Shown in pieces: positions 16,243 through 25,285 of a DNA stretch of 64,000 bases. Origin of the DNA: Mycobacterium sp. Root135 (GTDB lineage Bacteria > Actinomycetota > Actinomycetes > Mycobacteriales > Mycobacteriaceae); contig NZ_LMEZ01000009.1 of NCBI RefSeq assembly GCF_001426545.1, positions 485,523-549,522 on the forward strand, written 5' to 3'. Position 1 is the stretch's first letter. The number at the start of each line of letters is the position of its first letter. Position numbers and translations under genes: made by a program. Below the pieces are notes generated by a model. It ran no database searches, was not told where the DNA came from, and was given only the letters and a program-made list of their open reading frames with translations.

Positions 16243-17553
16243 TCAGTTGACCGGACCGGGCATCGGCCCGGTTGGCGGCGCGGGCGCAGGCGGCGGGGGC
16301 AAGGGCGGGGGCCCGCCGAACGGAACGAACGCGGGCGGAGGCGGCGGGAAGAAGGGGGCCGGCGGTGGCGCCGCGGGCAGCGGAGCCGCTGCGGGCTGCG
16401 CCTGCGGCGTCAGGCAGAAGACCTGACAGTTCTGCGGCGGTGCCGCCGGAGCCTGCGGTGTCAGGCAGAACACCTGGCAGTTCTGTTGGGGCGCCGAGGG
16501 AACGCCCTCGCCGGGACCGGGCGGGATGCCGAGCTGGTTCTGGCCGCCCGCGTCGACGAGGGAGATGGTGGCGAGTGGATCGTTGGCGGGCAGCCCGATT
16601 CCCGGGCCGATGCCCTCGGGGCTGGTGGCCAGATGGGCGTCACCGATCGGCGGGGCCACTCCGATGGGCGGCAGGTCGACGGGCATCACACCGGTCGCAT
16701 AGGCCGCCGCCCAGCCGAGCACGTTCTGGGCGTAGGCCATCGAGTTGTTGTAGCGCAGGATCGCCGAGAGTACCTGCGAGCGATCCCGCAGGTTCAGGTT
16801 GCCGCTGCAGAGGTACCTGGCGGCCCCTAGCGACGCGTCGTAGAGGTTCTGGATGTCGGCCTTGCCGTCGCCGTTGGCGTCGGACGCGTACCTGGCCCAG
16901 GTTCCGGGCAGGAACTGCATGGGACCCATCGCCCTGGCGTAGGTCACCCGGCCGGCCTGGACGTTTTGCACGATGACCTCGTTGCCAGCGAGCGTGCCGT
17001 CGAGCGAGGGGCCGAAGATGCCCTGGACGGGGTTGCCCTGGGCGTCGGTGGCGCCACCGTTGGCGTGCACCGACTCGATGCGCCCGATCCCGGCGAGCAG
17101 ATTCCAGCTGACGCCGCAGCCCGGGTATGCCGAGGCCATCATGCGTTCGGCGTTGCGGTAGGCGCTCAGCGCGATGGCCGGAATGCCAAGGCTGCCAGGT
17201 GATTTCACCACTATTGGGGGCGGAGGGGCCGACAGATTCGCCATGGCGAAGCGGAACGGGGTGGGTGGTCGAGGGGCTGTGACCAGGATGACACCTGAGT
17301 CGTCACCGGTGCGGGCCACCGCCGCGAGGGGGGTGATGGCGGCGTCGGCGACGGCATGCCTTGGTGTCGGCGCCGAAGCGCCGACGGCCAGCAGCAGGAT
17401 CAGCGGCGCGATGACGGCGACGCCGAAGGCGGGCTTGCCCGTGACTCGGCGCGCACGGCGTCGTACCGCTGCATACGCGGACCCGCCTCGAAGCTGCACT
17501 GGACCGTCCTTGATCCCCGGTGACCAAACGCCGCCCCTGGCAAAGCCCGGCAA
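16243..17553 (-). CDS. Lytic murein transglycosylase with proline-rich tail (Rv1230c-like)
   Basis: 436 residues. A membrane-anchor or signal segment is at about 41-60. The soluble-lytic-transglycosylase fold at about 125-280 includes the likely catalytic Glu160 (GIGRIES), a GPMQFLPGTW block and LYDASLGAARYLC. The tail from about 310 is Pro/Ala-rich and carries two near-identical copies of QNCQVFCLTPQA. It is expected to cleave peptidoglycan glycan strands outside the membrane. The start could be a downstream codon. It is 21 bp upstream of mrp on the same strand. Confidence 0.87.
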   Translation of the reverse strand: MPGFARGGVWSPGIKDGPVQLRGGSAYAAVRRRARRVTGKPAFGVAVIAPLILLLAVGASAPTPRHAVADAAITPLAAVARTGDDSGVILVTAPRPPTPFRFAMANLSAPPPPIVVKSPGSLGIPAIALSAYRNAERMMASAYPGCGVSWNLLAGIGRIESVHANGGATDAQGNPVQGIFGPSLDGTLAGNEVIVQNVQAGRVTYARAMGPMQFLPGTWARYASDANGDGKADIQNLYDASLGAARYLCSGNLNLRDRSQVLSAILRYNNSMAYAQNVLGWAAAYATGVMPVDLPPIGVAPPIGDAHLATSPEGIGPGIGLPANDPLATISLVDAGGQNQLGIPPGPGEGVPSAPQQNCQVFCLTPQAPAAPPQNCQVFCLTPQAQPAAAPLPAAPPPAPFFPPPPPAFVPFGGPPPLPPPPAPAPPTGPMPGPVN

Positions 17554-17608
17554 ACGTTGTGAACGACGCCACCATACCGATCAGGTGTTGCCCGTGTTAC
17601 GGCATTGA

Positions 17609-18148
17609 CTAGACGGACTCGTCAATGTCACGGACGCTCTTCGCGGGCGTACCCTTCTTCGGTTTCTTGGCGGCCTTCAGCTCGTCGAGCAGCTCGCGCA
17701 CTTCCTCGAGTTCGCGACGTAGGTAGTCGCGTGTGACGACCTCGCCGACCGCGATGCGGAGCGCCGCGAGCTCACGGGCCAGGTATTCGGTGTCGGCCTT
17801 GGTCTGTTCGGCGCGACGCCGGTCCTCTTCCAGCGACACCCGGTCGCGGTTTTCCTGACGGTTCTGCGCCAGCAGGATCAGCGGTGCGGCGTACGCGGCC
17901 TGGGTCGAGAACGCCAGATTCAGCAGGATGAACGGGTAGGGGTCGAACCGGAGCGACACCGCCACCAGGTTGAACGAGATCCACACGATCACCAGCACCG
18001 TCTGCATGGCGAGGTAGCGGCCGGTGCCGAGGAAACGGGCGACGGACTCGCTGACCCGTCCGACGGCCTCGATGTCCACCCGCGGGGTGAAGCGGCGGCG
18101 CCGAGTACGCGGGGTGTCGAGGCGCTGGCGTGCCGACAGGTCGCTCAC
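17609..18148 (-). CDS. DUF1003 membrane protein (Rv1231c-like)
   Basis: 179 residues. After a basic N-terminus, two membrane segments lie at about 45-65 and 72-95, joined by RFDPYPFILLNLAFSTQAAYAAP (in part), the DUF1003 signature. A charged coiled coil (about 100-160) and a lysine-rich tail follow. Its start overlaps the stop of the MgtE-N/CBS gene by four bases, so the two are translationally coupled and may work together, perhaps in divalent-cation handling. Function unproven. Confidence 0.88.
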   Translation of the reverse strand: MSDLSARQRLDTPRTRRRRFTPRVDIEAVGRVSESVARFLGTGRYLAMQTVLVIVWISFNLVAVSLRFDPYPFILLNLAFSTQAAYAAPLILLAQNRQENRDRVSLEEDRRRAEQTKADTEYLARELAALRIAVGEVVTRDYLRRELEEVRELLDELKAAKKPKKGTPAKSVRDIDESV

Positions 18149-19473
18149 GACGGACCTCCCAACGTCTGGACGGCGGTCTCGGACAGGTCGTCCTCGCCGG
18201 GCAGTTCCGGATCTTCTTGACGCACCCGCCAGTCGTGGGGCAGCAGATGGTCGAGGAGGTCGTCGACGGTGACGGCACCGAGGAGGTGCTTCTCGTCGTC
18301 GACCACGGGCCCGCAGACCAGGTTGTAGGCCGCAAAGTAGCGCGTCACCGCGGCCAGCGTCGTCTCGGGGTCCAGGCTGGGCAGATCGGAGTCCATGATG
18401 CCGCTGACCAGGGAGGCCGGGGGTTCCCGAAGCAACCGTTGCAGGTGGACGCAGCCCAGGTAACGGCCGGTCGGGGTGGACGTCGGGGGACGCACGACGA
18501 AGACCAGCGACGACAGTGCCGGGGTCAGCTCGGGATCGCGCACCCTGGCCAGCGCCTCGGCCACCGTGGTGCCGGGACCAAGCACGACCGGCTCGGAGGT
18601 CATCAGACCACCTGCGGTGTCGGGGGAGTGCTGAAGCAGCCGTCGCACCGACTCGGAGTCCTCGGGATCCATCCTGGCCAGCAGCGCCTCGGCGGCCGAC
18701 GCACCCAACTCGCCGAGGAGGTCGGCAGCGTCGTCGGGGTCCATCGCCTCGAGCACGTCGGCGGCGCGTTCGGGCTCGAGGCGCTCCATCAGATCGGCCT
18801 GCTCGCTCTCGGGCAGCTCCTGAAGGATGTCGGCGAGGCGTTCGTCGTCGAGTGCGTTGACCACTTCGTAGCGGCGCTTCGCGGGTAGGTCGCGGATCGC
18901 GTCGGCGACGACGATGGGCCGCTGCCCGGCGAACTGCGCCAGCAGATAGGCGACACCCTGGCCAGGCAGCGACATCGCCGAGTGCGTCAGCCCGGTGACG
19001 TTCTGCCAGTCCACGATGTGCACGGAGGTGCGGCGGCCGAGCCTGCGGTGGCTGCGGACGGCGACCCGCGTCACCACCCAGTCCCTGGTGCGGATCTGTT
19101 CGATGGCGAGGTCGACGACGACGAGGTCGACTCCGGCGAGCTCTTCGAGTTCGGGATCCTGTACGCGCACGCGGGTGTCGAGCACCTGACCGAAGACCAG
19201 GACCTCGCCGGGCCGCTGTGCGAAGCGGCGCAGTGAGACGTTGGCGGTCGTCAGCGTGACCGCATTGGGTTCGATCGCGGTAACCCGGAGCAGTCCGACG
19301 AAAATTCTTCTGCGCGTCAGCAATTCGACGACCAGGCCGAGCACGCGCGGTTGTTGGCGGCCGATGCCGATGCTGATCACCACGTCGCGGACGCGGCCGA
19401 TCGACTCACCGTCGGGGCCGAGTACCAGCATCCCCGCAAGTCGGGCCGCATAGACCCTGTTCACCGCCACCAT
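18145..19473 (-). CDS. Soluble MgtE-N / CBS-domain protein with PRC-barrel-like start (Rv1232c-like)
   Basis: 442 residues, with no membrane segment. Residues 1-170 hold two PRC-barrel-like beta domains (LAGMLVLGPDGESIGRVRDV). At about 205-300 there is an MgtE-N helical superhelix (LADILQELPESEQADLMERL then MDPDDAADLLGEL). Two CBS motifs follow at about 310-425. These are the magnesium-sensing parts of MgtE, but the channel domain is absent. It may sense cations and act on the DUF1003 partner. The ATG at 19473 lies 25 bp from the proposed GTG of the divergent lyase. Confidence 0.87.
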   Translation of the reverse strand: MVAVNRVYAARLAGMLVLGPDGESIGRVRDVVISIGIGRQQPRVLGLVVELLTRRRIFVGLLRVTAIEPNAVTLTTANVSLRRFAQRPGEVLVFGQVLDTRVRVQDPELEELAGVDLVVVDLAIEQIRTRDWVVTRVAVRSHRRLGRRTSVHIVDWQNVTGLTHSAMSLPGQGVAYLLAQFAGQRPIVVADAIRDLPAKRRYEVVNALDDERLADILQELPESEQADLMERLEPERAADVLEAMDPDDAADLLGELGASAAEALLARMDPEDSESVRRLLQHSPDTAGGLMTSEPVVLGPGTTVAEALARVRDPELTPALSSLVFVVRPPTSTPTGRYLGCVHLQRLLREPPASLVSGIMDSDLPSLDPETTLAAVTRYFAAYNLVCGPVVDDEKHLLGAVTVDDLLDHLLPHDWRVRQEDPELPGEDDLSETAVQTLGGPS

Positions 19474-19498
19474 GGATCAAAGAGTAGAGAGTGAACTC

Positions 19499-20458
19499 GT
19501 GGAGAACCTCTATCGCCCCCGCAGAACGTGCCTTTCGGTCCCCGGCAGCAGCGCGAAGATGATCCAGAAGGCCAAGCAACTGCCCGCAGATCAGGTGTTC
19601 CTCGATCTGGAGGACTCGGTGGCCTCAGATGCCAAGGCGCACGCCCGTACTCAGGTTGCCGCCAGCTTGGCCGAGGGCGGTTGGGCGGGGCAGCTACGCG
19701 GTGTGCGCGTCAACGACTGGACGACGCCGTGGACGCACGCCGACGTCATCGAAGTCGTCGCGGCGGCGGGCCGTGATCTCGACGTGGTGATCCTGCCGAA
19801 GGTGACCGACGTCTCCCACGTGCAGGCGCTGGATCTGTTGTTGACCCAACTGGAGATCACCCACGGGCTGCCGGTGGGACGGATCGGCGTCGAGGCGCAG
19901 ATCGAGAACGCCGAGGGGCTGACCAACGCCGACGCGATCGCGGCGGGGCCGCGGGTACAGGCCCTGGTGCTCGGACCCGCGGACATGATGGCGAGCCTCA
20001 ACATGCGCACCCTGGTCGTCGGTGAGCAACCCGAGGGGTACGACGTCGGCGACGCGTACCACCACGTGTTCATGCGCATCCTCGTCGCGGCTCGCGCGCG
20101 GGGGATCAACGCGATCGACGGTCCGTTCCTGAAGGTGCGCGACGTCGAGGCGTTCCGGCGTGTGGCGGGCCGGGCAGCGGCACTCGGCTACGACGGCAAA
20201 TGGGTGTTGCACCCGGATCAGATCGACGCGGGCAACGAGATCTTCAGCCCCCGCCAGGCCGACTACGACCATGCCGAGCTGATCCTCGAGGCCTACGAGT
20301 GGCACACGTCGCGGGTCGGCGGAGCCAGGGGAGCGGTCATGCTCGGCGACGAGATGATCGACGAGGCGAGCCGCAAGATGGCGTTGGTCGTCGCGGGCAA
20401 GGGCCGGGCCGCGGGCATGGCGCGGACGGCGGCCCCGTTCGAACCGCCTGCTCAGTAG
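19499..20458 (+). CDS. HpcH/HpaI aldolase, citrate lyase beta (CitE)-like CoA-ester lyase
   Basis: 319 residues from GTG at 19499 (VENLYRPRRTCLSVPGSS); an ATG at 19472 would add nine residues, but it overlaps the divergent start. TIM-barrel lyase with substrate-binding DLEDSV near residue 40 and the metal-binding glutamate in EAQIENAEGL, then GPADMMASL and PFLKVRDVEAFRR. This is the CitE/malyl-CoA or citramalyl-CoA lyase group, splitting a 3-hydroxyacyl-CoA type substrate. No citrate lyase alpha or gamma partner is nearby, so a stand-alone CoA-ester lyase is likely. Exact substrate not readable. Confidence 0.88.
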   Translation: MENLYRPRRTCLSVPGSSAKMIQKAKQLPADQVFLDLEDSVASDAKAHARTQVAASLAEGGWAGQLRGVRVNDWTTPWTHADVIEVVAAAGRDLDVVILPKVTDVSHVQALDLLLTQLEITHGLPVGRIGVEAQIENAEGLTNADAIAAGPRVQALVLGPADMMASLNMRTLVVGEQPEGYDVGDAYHHVFMRILVAARARGINAIDGPFLKVRDVEAFRRVAGRAAALGYDGKWVLHPDQIDAGNEIFSPRQADYDHAELILEAYEWHTSRVGGARGAVMLGDEMIDEASRKMALVVAGKGRAAGMARTAAPFEPPAQ

Positions 20459-21048
20459 CCGTAGGTCGAGGTGGAGGAAGCGGCGATCACCACGAAGATG
20501 ACGACGACGTAGACCAGCCAGCCGACGACGGACAGTGCGCCGACGATGACGCCAGCCAGGGCCATGCCATGGCCCTCCTGCCCGGTGCGCTTGGTTTCGC
20601 GCATCGCGATGATCCCGAGGATCACCCCGACGATCGACGGCACCCCGCAGAAGAAGAGTCCGGACAGGGACGTCACCAGGGCCGCGATGGCCTTACCGTT
20701 GGTGCCGGCAGGCCGGGCCGGGGCGTAGGGGTCGTACGGCGCGCCGTATCCGCCGTATCCGCCTTGATACTGCGGCGGGTAGCCGGGCGGCGGCATTCCG
20801 GGCGGCGGATAGCCCGACTGCTGGTAACCCTGCTGCTGATAATCCGGCTGCGCGTAGCCGGGCGGCGGCGGGTAGCCGGGCTGCTGGAAGTCTGGCTGCT
20901 GAAAATCGCTGGGAGGGCCGTAGTTCGGTGGCTGGTTGACGGAGTCCGTCGGATAGTCCACCGGCGCATACGGATCGCCCTGAGGGGCCGAGTTCTCCAG
21001 CGGCGGGTATTCCCGGCCGCGGGCCGGTTCGTCGGATCCAGTGCTCAT
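20452..21048 (-). CDS. Proline/tyrosine-rich DUF4190 membrane protein (Rv1233c-like)
   Basis: 198 residues. The first 115 are a low-complexity cytosolic tail of repeated QPDYQQ/GYQQ and GYPPPG units. Residues about 122-190 contain two membrane segments joined by MRETKRTGQEGHGMALAGVI, typical of DUF4190. The four-base overlap with the next gene upstream, which encodes another DUF4190 protein, points to a paired membrane unit. No function is known. The 3' end overlaps the CitE-like gene tail by seven bases. Confidence 0.85.
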   Translation of the reverse strand: MSTGSDEPARGREYPPLENSAPQGDPYAPVDYPTDSVNQPPNYGPPSDFQQPDFQQPGYPPPPGYAQPDYQQQGYQQSGYPPPGMPPPGYPPQYQGGYGGYGAPYDPYAPARPAGTNGKAIAALVTSLSGLFFCGVPSIVGVILGIIAMRETKRTGQEGHGMALAGVIVGALSVVGWLVYVVVIFVVIAASSTSTYGY

Positions 21049-21290
21049 AGCGTGCTCAGTCCCATCACGATTGCGGTCATGCTCAACAGCAGGGTGACGG
21101 CGCCGACGAGGATCCCCGCCGTCGCCAGGCCGCGACCGCCCTCACCGGTCACCGCGATGTGGTTGAGGGCGTAGACCCCCAGGGCGATGCCGATGATCGA
21201 ACCGATCCCGAACAACGTCACCACCGACGACACCAACGACACGACGGCCGTACGGTTCGTACGTCTCGCCGTCCTACTGGGCGATGTCAT
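21045..21290 (-). CDS. Small DUF4190 membrane protein
   Basis: 81 residues from ATG at 21290; the long frame to 22037 is not supported further upstream. Two hydrophobic segments at about 15-42 and 55-80 flank NHIAVTGEGGRGLATAGI, which is the same loop pattern as the downstream gene. The pair looks like a gene duplication in which only one copy carries the long proline-rich tail. Probably co-transcribed with the 20452-21048 gene. Confidence 0.8.
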   Translation of the reverse strand: MTSPSRTARRTNRTAVVSLVSSVVTLFGIGSIIGIALGVYALNHIAVTGEGGRGLATAGILVGAVTLLLSMTAIVMGLSTL

Positions 21291-21461
21291 GGTCTCCAAC
21301 CTAGCGTTCCCGAGGGTCGGGCCGGGACGTGAACCTACCGGACCGTGGATTAGCCAGGGTTCGTCGGCCGGACGGCACGTATCTCGGAGCTCGAACGTTG
21401 AGAATGTATGGAGCAGCTCCACGAGAACGCGACTGAACATGACAGGACAGGAAAACCGACG

Positions 21462-21974
21462 ATGACGAACCCAATTCACAATCCGGGGCGGGCTGGACAG
21501 AATCAGGGCCGTGGGGGATTCGCTTCGCTTCCGACCCCTCCGAAGGGCTGGCCCATCGCCTCCTACCCGACCTACGCCGAGGCGCAGCGCGCCGTCGACC
21601 ACCTGTCCGACCAAGAGTTCCCCGTTGAACAGGTGACGATCGTCGGCGTCGACCTCATGCAGGTCGAGCGGGTGACCGGCAGGCTCACGTGGCCGAAGGT
21701 GCTCGGAGGAGGTGCGCTGACGGGCGCGTGGCTGGGCCTGTTCATCGGACTGGTCCTCGGCTTCTTCGGGCCGAACGTGTGGAGTTCGCTCATCGCCGGG
21801 CTGCTCGCGGGTGTGTTCTTCGGCCTGATCACCTCGGGCCTTCAGTACGCGATGGCGCGGGGGACAAGAGATTTCAGCTCGACGATGCAATTGGTTGCCG
21901 GACGGTACGACGTGCTGTGTGATCCGCAGAGCGCCGAGCAGGGCCGGGACTTGTTGGCGCGCTTGACCATTTAG
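21462..21974 (+). CDS. General-stress-protein-17M-like membrane protein (Rv1234-like)
   Basis: 170 residues from ATG at 21462, preceded by AGGACAGG; the frame is open to 21408, but the extra residues do not fit homologues. Residues about 30-60 (PIASYPTYAEAQRAVDHLSD...VEQVTIVG) match the YflT/GSP17M fold, a ferredoxin-like alpha-beta unit. Two membrane segments at about 82-130 (LGLFIGLVLGFFG and LIAGLLAGVFFGLI) follow, then DVLCDP near the end. Likely a stress-related inner-membrane protein; function unknown. Confidence 0.85.
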   Translation: MTNPIHNPGRAGQNQGRGGFASLPTPPKGWPIASYPTYAEAQRAVDHLSDQEFPVEQVTIVGVDLMQVERVTGRLTWPKVLGGGALTGAWLGLFIGLVLGFFGPNVWSSLIAGLLAGVFFGLITSGLQYAMARGTRDFSSTMQLVAGRYDVLCDPQSAEQGRDLLARLTI

Positions 21975-22056
21975 GTCCGGCCTTTCGCTCGACGCTCGCG
22001 TACCGATTGGAACGCGCGAAGGTTGCTGCCGCATCACGATTTCGACGCGCCTGTGC

Positions 22057-22093
22057 CGATGTGTTGCACATCGTGCGTAACTCGCTCTAGGTT
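22057..22093 (+). promoter_or_regulatory. Candidate lpqY promoter with overlapping inverted repeat
   Basis: TTGCAC (22064-22069) and TAGGTT (22088-22093) are 18 bp apart and resemble -35 and -10 elements. A perfect inverted repeat CGATGTG-TTG-CACATCG (22057-22073) covers the -35. A repressor there would block the lpqY-sugABC transcript. The binding factor is unknown. Confidence 0.45.
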
Positions 22094-22158
22094 TGCGCGC
22101 GGGACGTTCCCGCCCGAAGCCGCCGTGGCGGTGAGATCGGGAATGCGGACGGGAGACG

Positions 22159-23559
22159 GTGGTGCGCGTTAGGCGGCTATGCGCTGCGGCGTTGGCTGCG
22201 CTGACGACGGCGTCACTCGCGTCGGCCTGCGGTGTTCACGACGACGGGATCGTCGTCAACTACTACACACCGGCCAACGAGATGGCCACCTTCACCGCGG
22301 TTGCCAAGCGGTGCAACGAAGAACTCGGCGGTCGCTTCACGATCAAGCAGATCAGCCTGCCCAAGGGCGCCGACGATCAACGCCTGCAACTGGCGCGTCG
22401 GCTCACCGGCAACGACACGTCACTCGACGTGATGGCACTCGACGTGGTGTGGACCGCCGAATTCGCCGAGGCGGGTTGGGCGCTGCCGCTGTCCGACGAC
22501 CCCGCAGGCCAGGCCGAGGCCGACGCCAAGGCGAACACGCTCCCCGGCCCGCTCGAAACGGCCACGTGGCACGACCGGCTCTTTGCATCGCCGATCACCA
22601 CCAACACCCAATTGCTTTGGTACCGGGCCGATTTGATGCAGAGCCCACCGCAGACCTGGGACGACATGGTCAGAGAGGCGACCCGCTTGCACGCCGAGGG
22701 CAAGCCAAGCTGGATCGCGTTGCAGGCCAAGCAGTACGAGGGCCTGGTGGTCTGGTTCAACACCCTGCTGACCAGTGCTGGAGGGCAGGTGCTCTCCGAC
22801 GACGGCAAGACCGTCACGCTGACCGACACCCCGGAACACCGGGCGGCCACGGTCAAGGCGCTGGAGATCATCAAGGCCGTCGCCACCGCCCCCGGCGCCG
22901 ATCCGTCGGTCACCCAGACCGACGAGGCCACGGCGCGGTTGGCGCTCGAACAGGGCAACGCTGCGCTGGAGGTCAACTGGCCGTTCGTCCTTCCGTCTAT
23001 GTTGGAGAACGCCGTCAAGGGTGGCGTGCCTTACCTGCCGCTCAACGAGCGCGACGACCTCAAGGGCAGCATCGACGACCTTGGGACGTTCAAGCCCAGC
23101 GACGAGCAGTTCGACGCGGCATACGACGCCAGCAAGGAAGTGTTCGGCTTCGCGAACTACCCGGGTGTAGTGCCCGGCCAGCCGGCGAGGGTGACGCTCG
23201 GCGGGCTCAACCTGGCGGTGGGCAAGAACACCCGGCATCGGGCCGAAGCGTTCGAGGCCATCCGCTGCCTGCGCAGCGTCGAGAACCAGCGCTACACCTC
23301 CGTCGAGGGTGGCCTGCCCGCCGTCCGCACGTCGCTCTACGACGACCCGGAGTTCCAGAAGAAGTACCCGCAGTACGCGATCATCCGCGAGCAGCTCACC
23401 AATGCCGCGGTCCGGCCTGCGACGCCGGTCTACCAGTCGGTGTCGACGAGGATCTCCGCGACGCTGGCCCCGATCACCGACATCGACCCCGAGCGCACCG
23501 CCGACGAGCTCGCCGCACAGGTTCAGAAGGCCGTCGACGGCAAGGGTCTGATCCCATGA
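22159..23559 (+). CDS. lpqY: Trehalose-binding lipoprotein LpqY
   Basis: 466 residues; two adjacent GTG codons (22159, 22162) could start it. A lipoprotein signal with lipobox LASAC puts the lipidated cysteine at 24. The rest is a family 1 extracellular sugar-binding protein with the usual VNYYTPANEMATF start and a C-terminal region of helices ending ELAAQVQKAVDGK. It captures trehalose released during mycolate transfer and passes it to SugA/SugB. The stop overlaps sugA (ATGA). Confidence 0.96.
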   Translation: MVRVRRLCAAALAALTTASLASACGVHDDGIVVNYYTPANEMATFTAVAKRCNEELGGRFTIKQISLPKGADDQRLQLARRLTGNDTSLDVMALDVVWTAEFAEAGWALPLSDDPAGQAEADAKANTLPGPLETATWHDRLFASPITTNTQLLWYRADLMQSPPQTWDDMVREATRLHAEGKPSWIALQAKQYEGLVVWFNTLLTSAGGQVLSDDGKTVTLTDTPEHRAATVKALEIIKAVATAPGADPSVTQTDEATARLALEQGNAALEVNWPFVLPSMLENAVKGGVPYLPLNERDDLKGSIDDLGTFKPSDEQFDAAYDASKEVFGFANYPGVVPGQPARVTLGGLNLAVGKNTRHRAEAFEAIRCLRSVENQRYTSVEGGLPAVRTSLYDDPEFQKKYPQYAIIREQLTNAAVRPATPVYQSVSTRISATLAPITDIDPERTADELAAQVQKAVDGKGLIP

Positions 23560-24449
23560 CCGCACCCACCACCGACGACCGCAAGGACGAACGCCGCCTC
23601 GCCTTCTGGTTGATCAGCCCCGCCGTGGTGCTGATGCTGGCGGTGACGGCGTACCCGATCGTCTACGCCGTGTGGCTCAGCCTGCAGCGCTACAACCTGG
23701 CCGCGCCGAACGACACCACGTTCGTCTGGTTCGACAACTACGTCACCATCCTCGGCGACCAGTATTGGTGGACGGCCTTCTTCGTCACGCTCGCGATCAC
23801 CGTCGTCTCGGTGGCCATTGAGTTCGTGCTCGGCATGGCGTTGGCGTTGGTCATGCACCGCACGATCTTCGGCAAGGGCGTCGTGCGCACCGCCATCTTG
23901 ATCCCGTACGGCATCGTCACCGTGGCGGCGTCCTACAGCTGGTACTACGCGTGGACACCCGGCACGGGCTATCTCGCCAACCTGTTGCCCGAAGGCGTTG
24001 CGCCACTGACGGAGCAGATCCCCTCGCTGGCGATCGTGGTGCTTGCCGAGGTGTGGAAGACGACGCCGTTCATGGCGCTGCTGTTGCTCGCAGGCCTGGC
24101 GCTGGTGCCCCAGGACCTGCTCAACGCCGCCCAAATCGACGGCGCCGGTGCGTGGAAGCGGCTGACGAAGATCATCCTGCCGCTCATCAAACCGGCGATC
24201 CTGGTGGCTCTGCTGTTCCGCACCCTGGACGCCTTCCGCATCTTCGACAACATCTACGTGCTGACCGGTGGCGCCAACGACACCGGATCGGTGTCGATCC
24301 TGGGCTACGACAACCTGTTCAAGGCGTTCAACCTCGGACTCGGTTCGGCTATCAGCGTTCTCATCTTCCTGACCGTCGCGGTGATCGCGTTCATCTACAT
24401 CAAGCTGTTCGGCGCCTCGGCCCCCGGTGCTGACCAGGAGTCCCGATGA
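23556..24449 (+). CDS. sugA: Trehalose ABC transporter permease SugA
   Basis: 297 residues. There are six membrane segments (first at about 18-40), with the ABC-importer coupling motif E-A-A-x3-G-x9-I-x-L-P degenerated to NAAQIDGAGAWKRLTKIILPLIKP near 200-222. This is the MalF-like subunit. It begins at the ATG overlapping the lpqY stop and ends overlapping sugB. A longer frame starting at 22179 is a shadow of lpqY. Confidence 0.95.
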   Translation: MTAPTTDDRKDERRLAFWLISPAVVLMLAVTAYPIVYAVWLSLQRYNLAAPNDTTFVWFDNYVTILGDQYWWTAFFVTLAITVVSVAIEFVLGMALALVMHRTIFGKGVVRTAILIPYGIVTVAASYSWYYAWTPGTGYLANLLPEGVAPLTEQIPSLAIVVLAEVWKTTPFMALLLLAGLALVPQDLLNAAQIDGAGAWKRLTKIILPLIKPAILVALLFRTLDAFRIFDNIYVLTGGANDTGSVSILGYDNLFKAFNLGLGSAISVLIFLTVAVIAFIYIKLFGASAPGADQESR

Positions 24450-25282
24450 ACGAGCGGGTGAGCCCAGGCCGCGCCACCGGGTGGACGGTCGTCAACGTCA
24501 TCGTCGTGCTCTACGCACTGTTCCCGGTGCTGTGGATTTTGTCGTTGTCGCTCAAACCGAGCTCAACGGTCAAGGACGGCAACCTAATTCCGACCCAGGT
24601 GACGTTCGACAACTACAAGGCCATCTTCGACGGCAACATGTTCAGCTCGGCGCTGGTCAACTCCATCGGCATCGGGTTGATCACCACCGTGATCGCCGTC
24701 GTCGTCGGGGGGATGGCCGCCTACGCGATCGCCAGGTTGGTCTTTCCCGGCAAGCGGGCGCTGGTGGGTGTCGCGCTGCTGATCGCGATGTTCCCGCAGA
24801 TTTCCTTGGTCACACCGCTTTTCAACATCGAGCGCAAGATCGGGCTGTTCGACACCTGGCCCGGGCTCGTCATTCCGTACATCACCTTCGCGCTGCCGCT
24901 GGCGATCTACACGATGTCGGCGTTCTTCAAGGAGATCCCCTGGGATCTGGAGAAGGCGGCGAAGATGGACGGCGCCACGCCGTGGCAGGCGTTCCGCAAG
25001 GTGATCGCGCCACTCGCCGCCCCCGGCATCGTGACCGCAGCCATCCTGGTGTTCATCTTCGCGTGGAACGACCTGCTGCTGGCGCTGTCGCTGACGGCGA
25101 CCCAACGGGCCATCACGGCACCCGTCGCGATCGCGAACTTCACGGGCAGTTCACAATTCGAAGAGCCGACCGGATCCATCGCCGCGGGCGCGATGGTCAT
25201 CACCGTGCCGATCGTCATCTTCGTTCTAATCTTCCAACGACGGATCGTCGCCGGTCTGACGTCCGGTGCGGTGAAGGGGTAG
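24446..25282 (+). CDS. sugB: Trehalose ABC transporter permease SugB
   Basis: 278 residues. It has six membrane segments and the EAA-type coupling loop LEKAAKMDGATPWQAFRKVIAPLAAPG at about 168-194 (quoted in parts). This is the MalG-like partner of SugA. The start ATG overlaps sugA by four bases and only three bases separate it from sugC, so the subunits are made together. Confidence 0.95.
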   Translation: MNERVSPGRATGWTVVNVIVVLYALFPVLWILSLSLKPSSTVKDGNLIPTQVTFDNYKAIFDGNMFSSALVNSIGIGLITTVIAVVVGGMAAYAIARLVFPGKRALVGVALLIAMFPQISLVTPLFNIERKIGLFDTWPGLVIPYITFALPLAIYTMSAFFKEIPWDLEKAAKMDGATPWQAFRKVIAPLAAPGIVTAAILVFIFAWNDLLLALSLTATQRAITAPVAIANFTGSSQFEEPTGSIAAGAMVITVPIVIFVLIFQRRIVAGLTSGAVKG

Positions 25283-25285
25283 ATC

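Noticed and set aside
22179..23555. Upstream extension of sugA inside lpqY
   Set aside because: Off-frame reading of lpqY; the ATG overlapping the lpqY stop gives the known SugA length.
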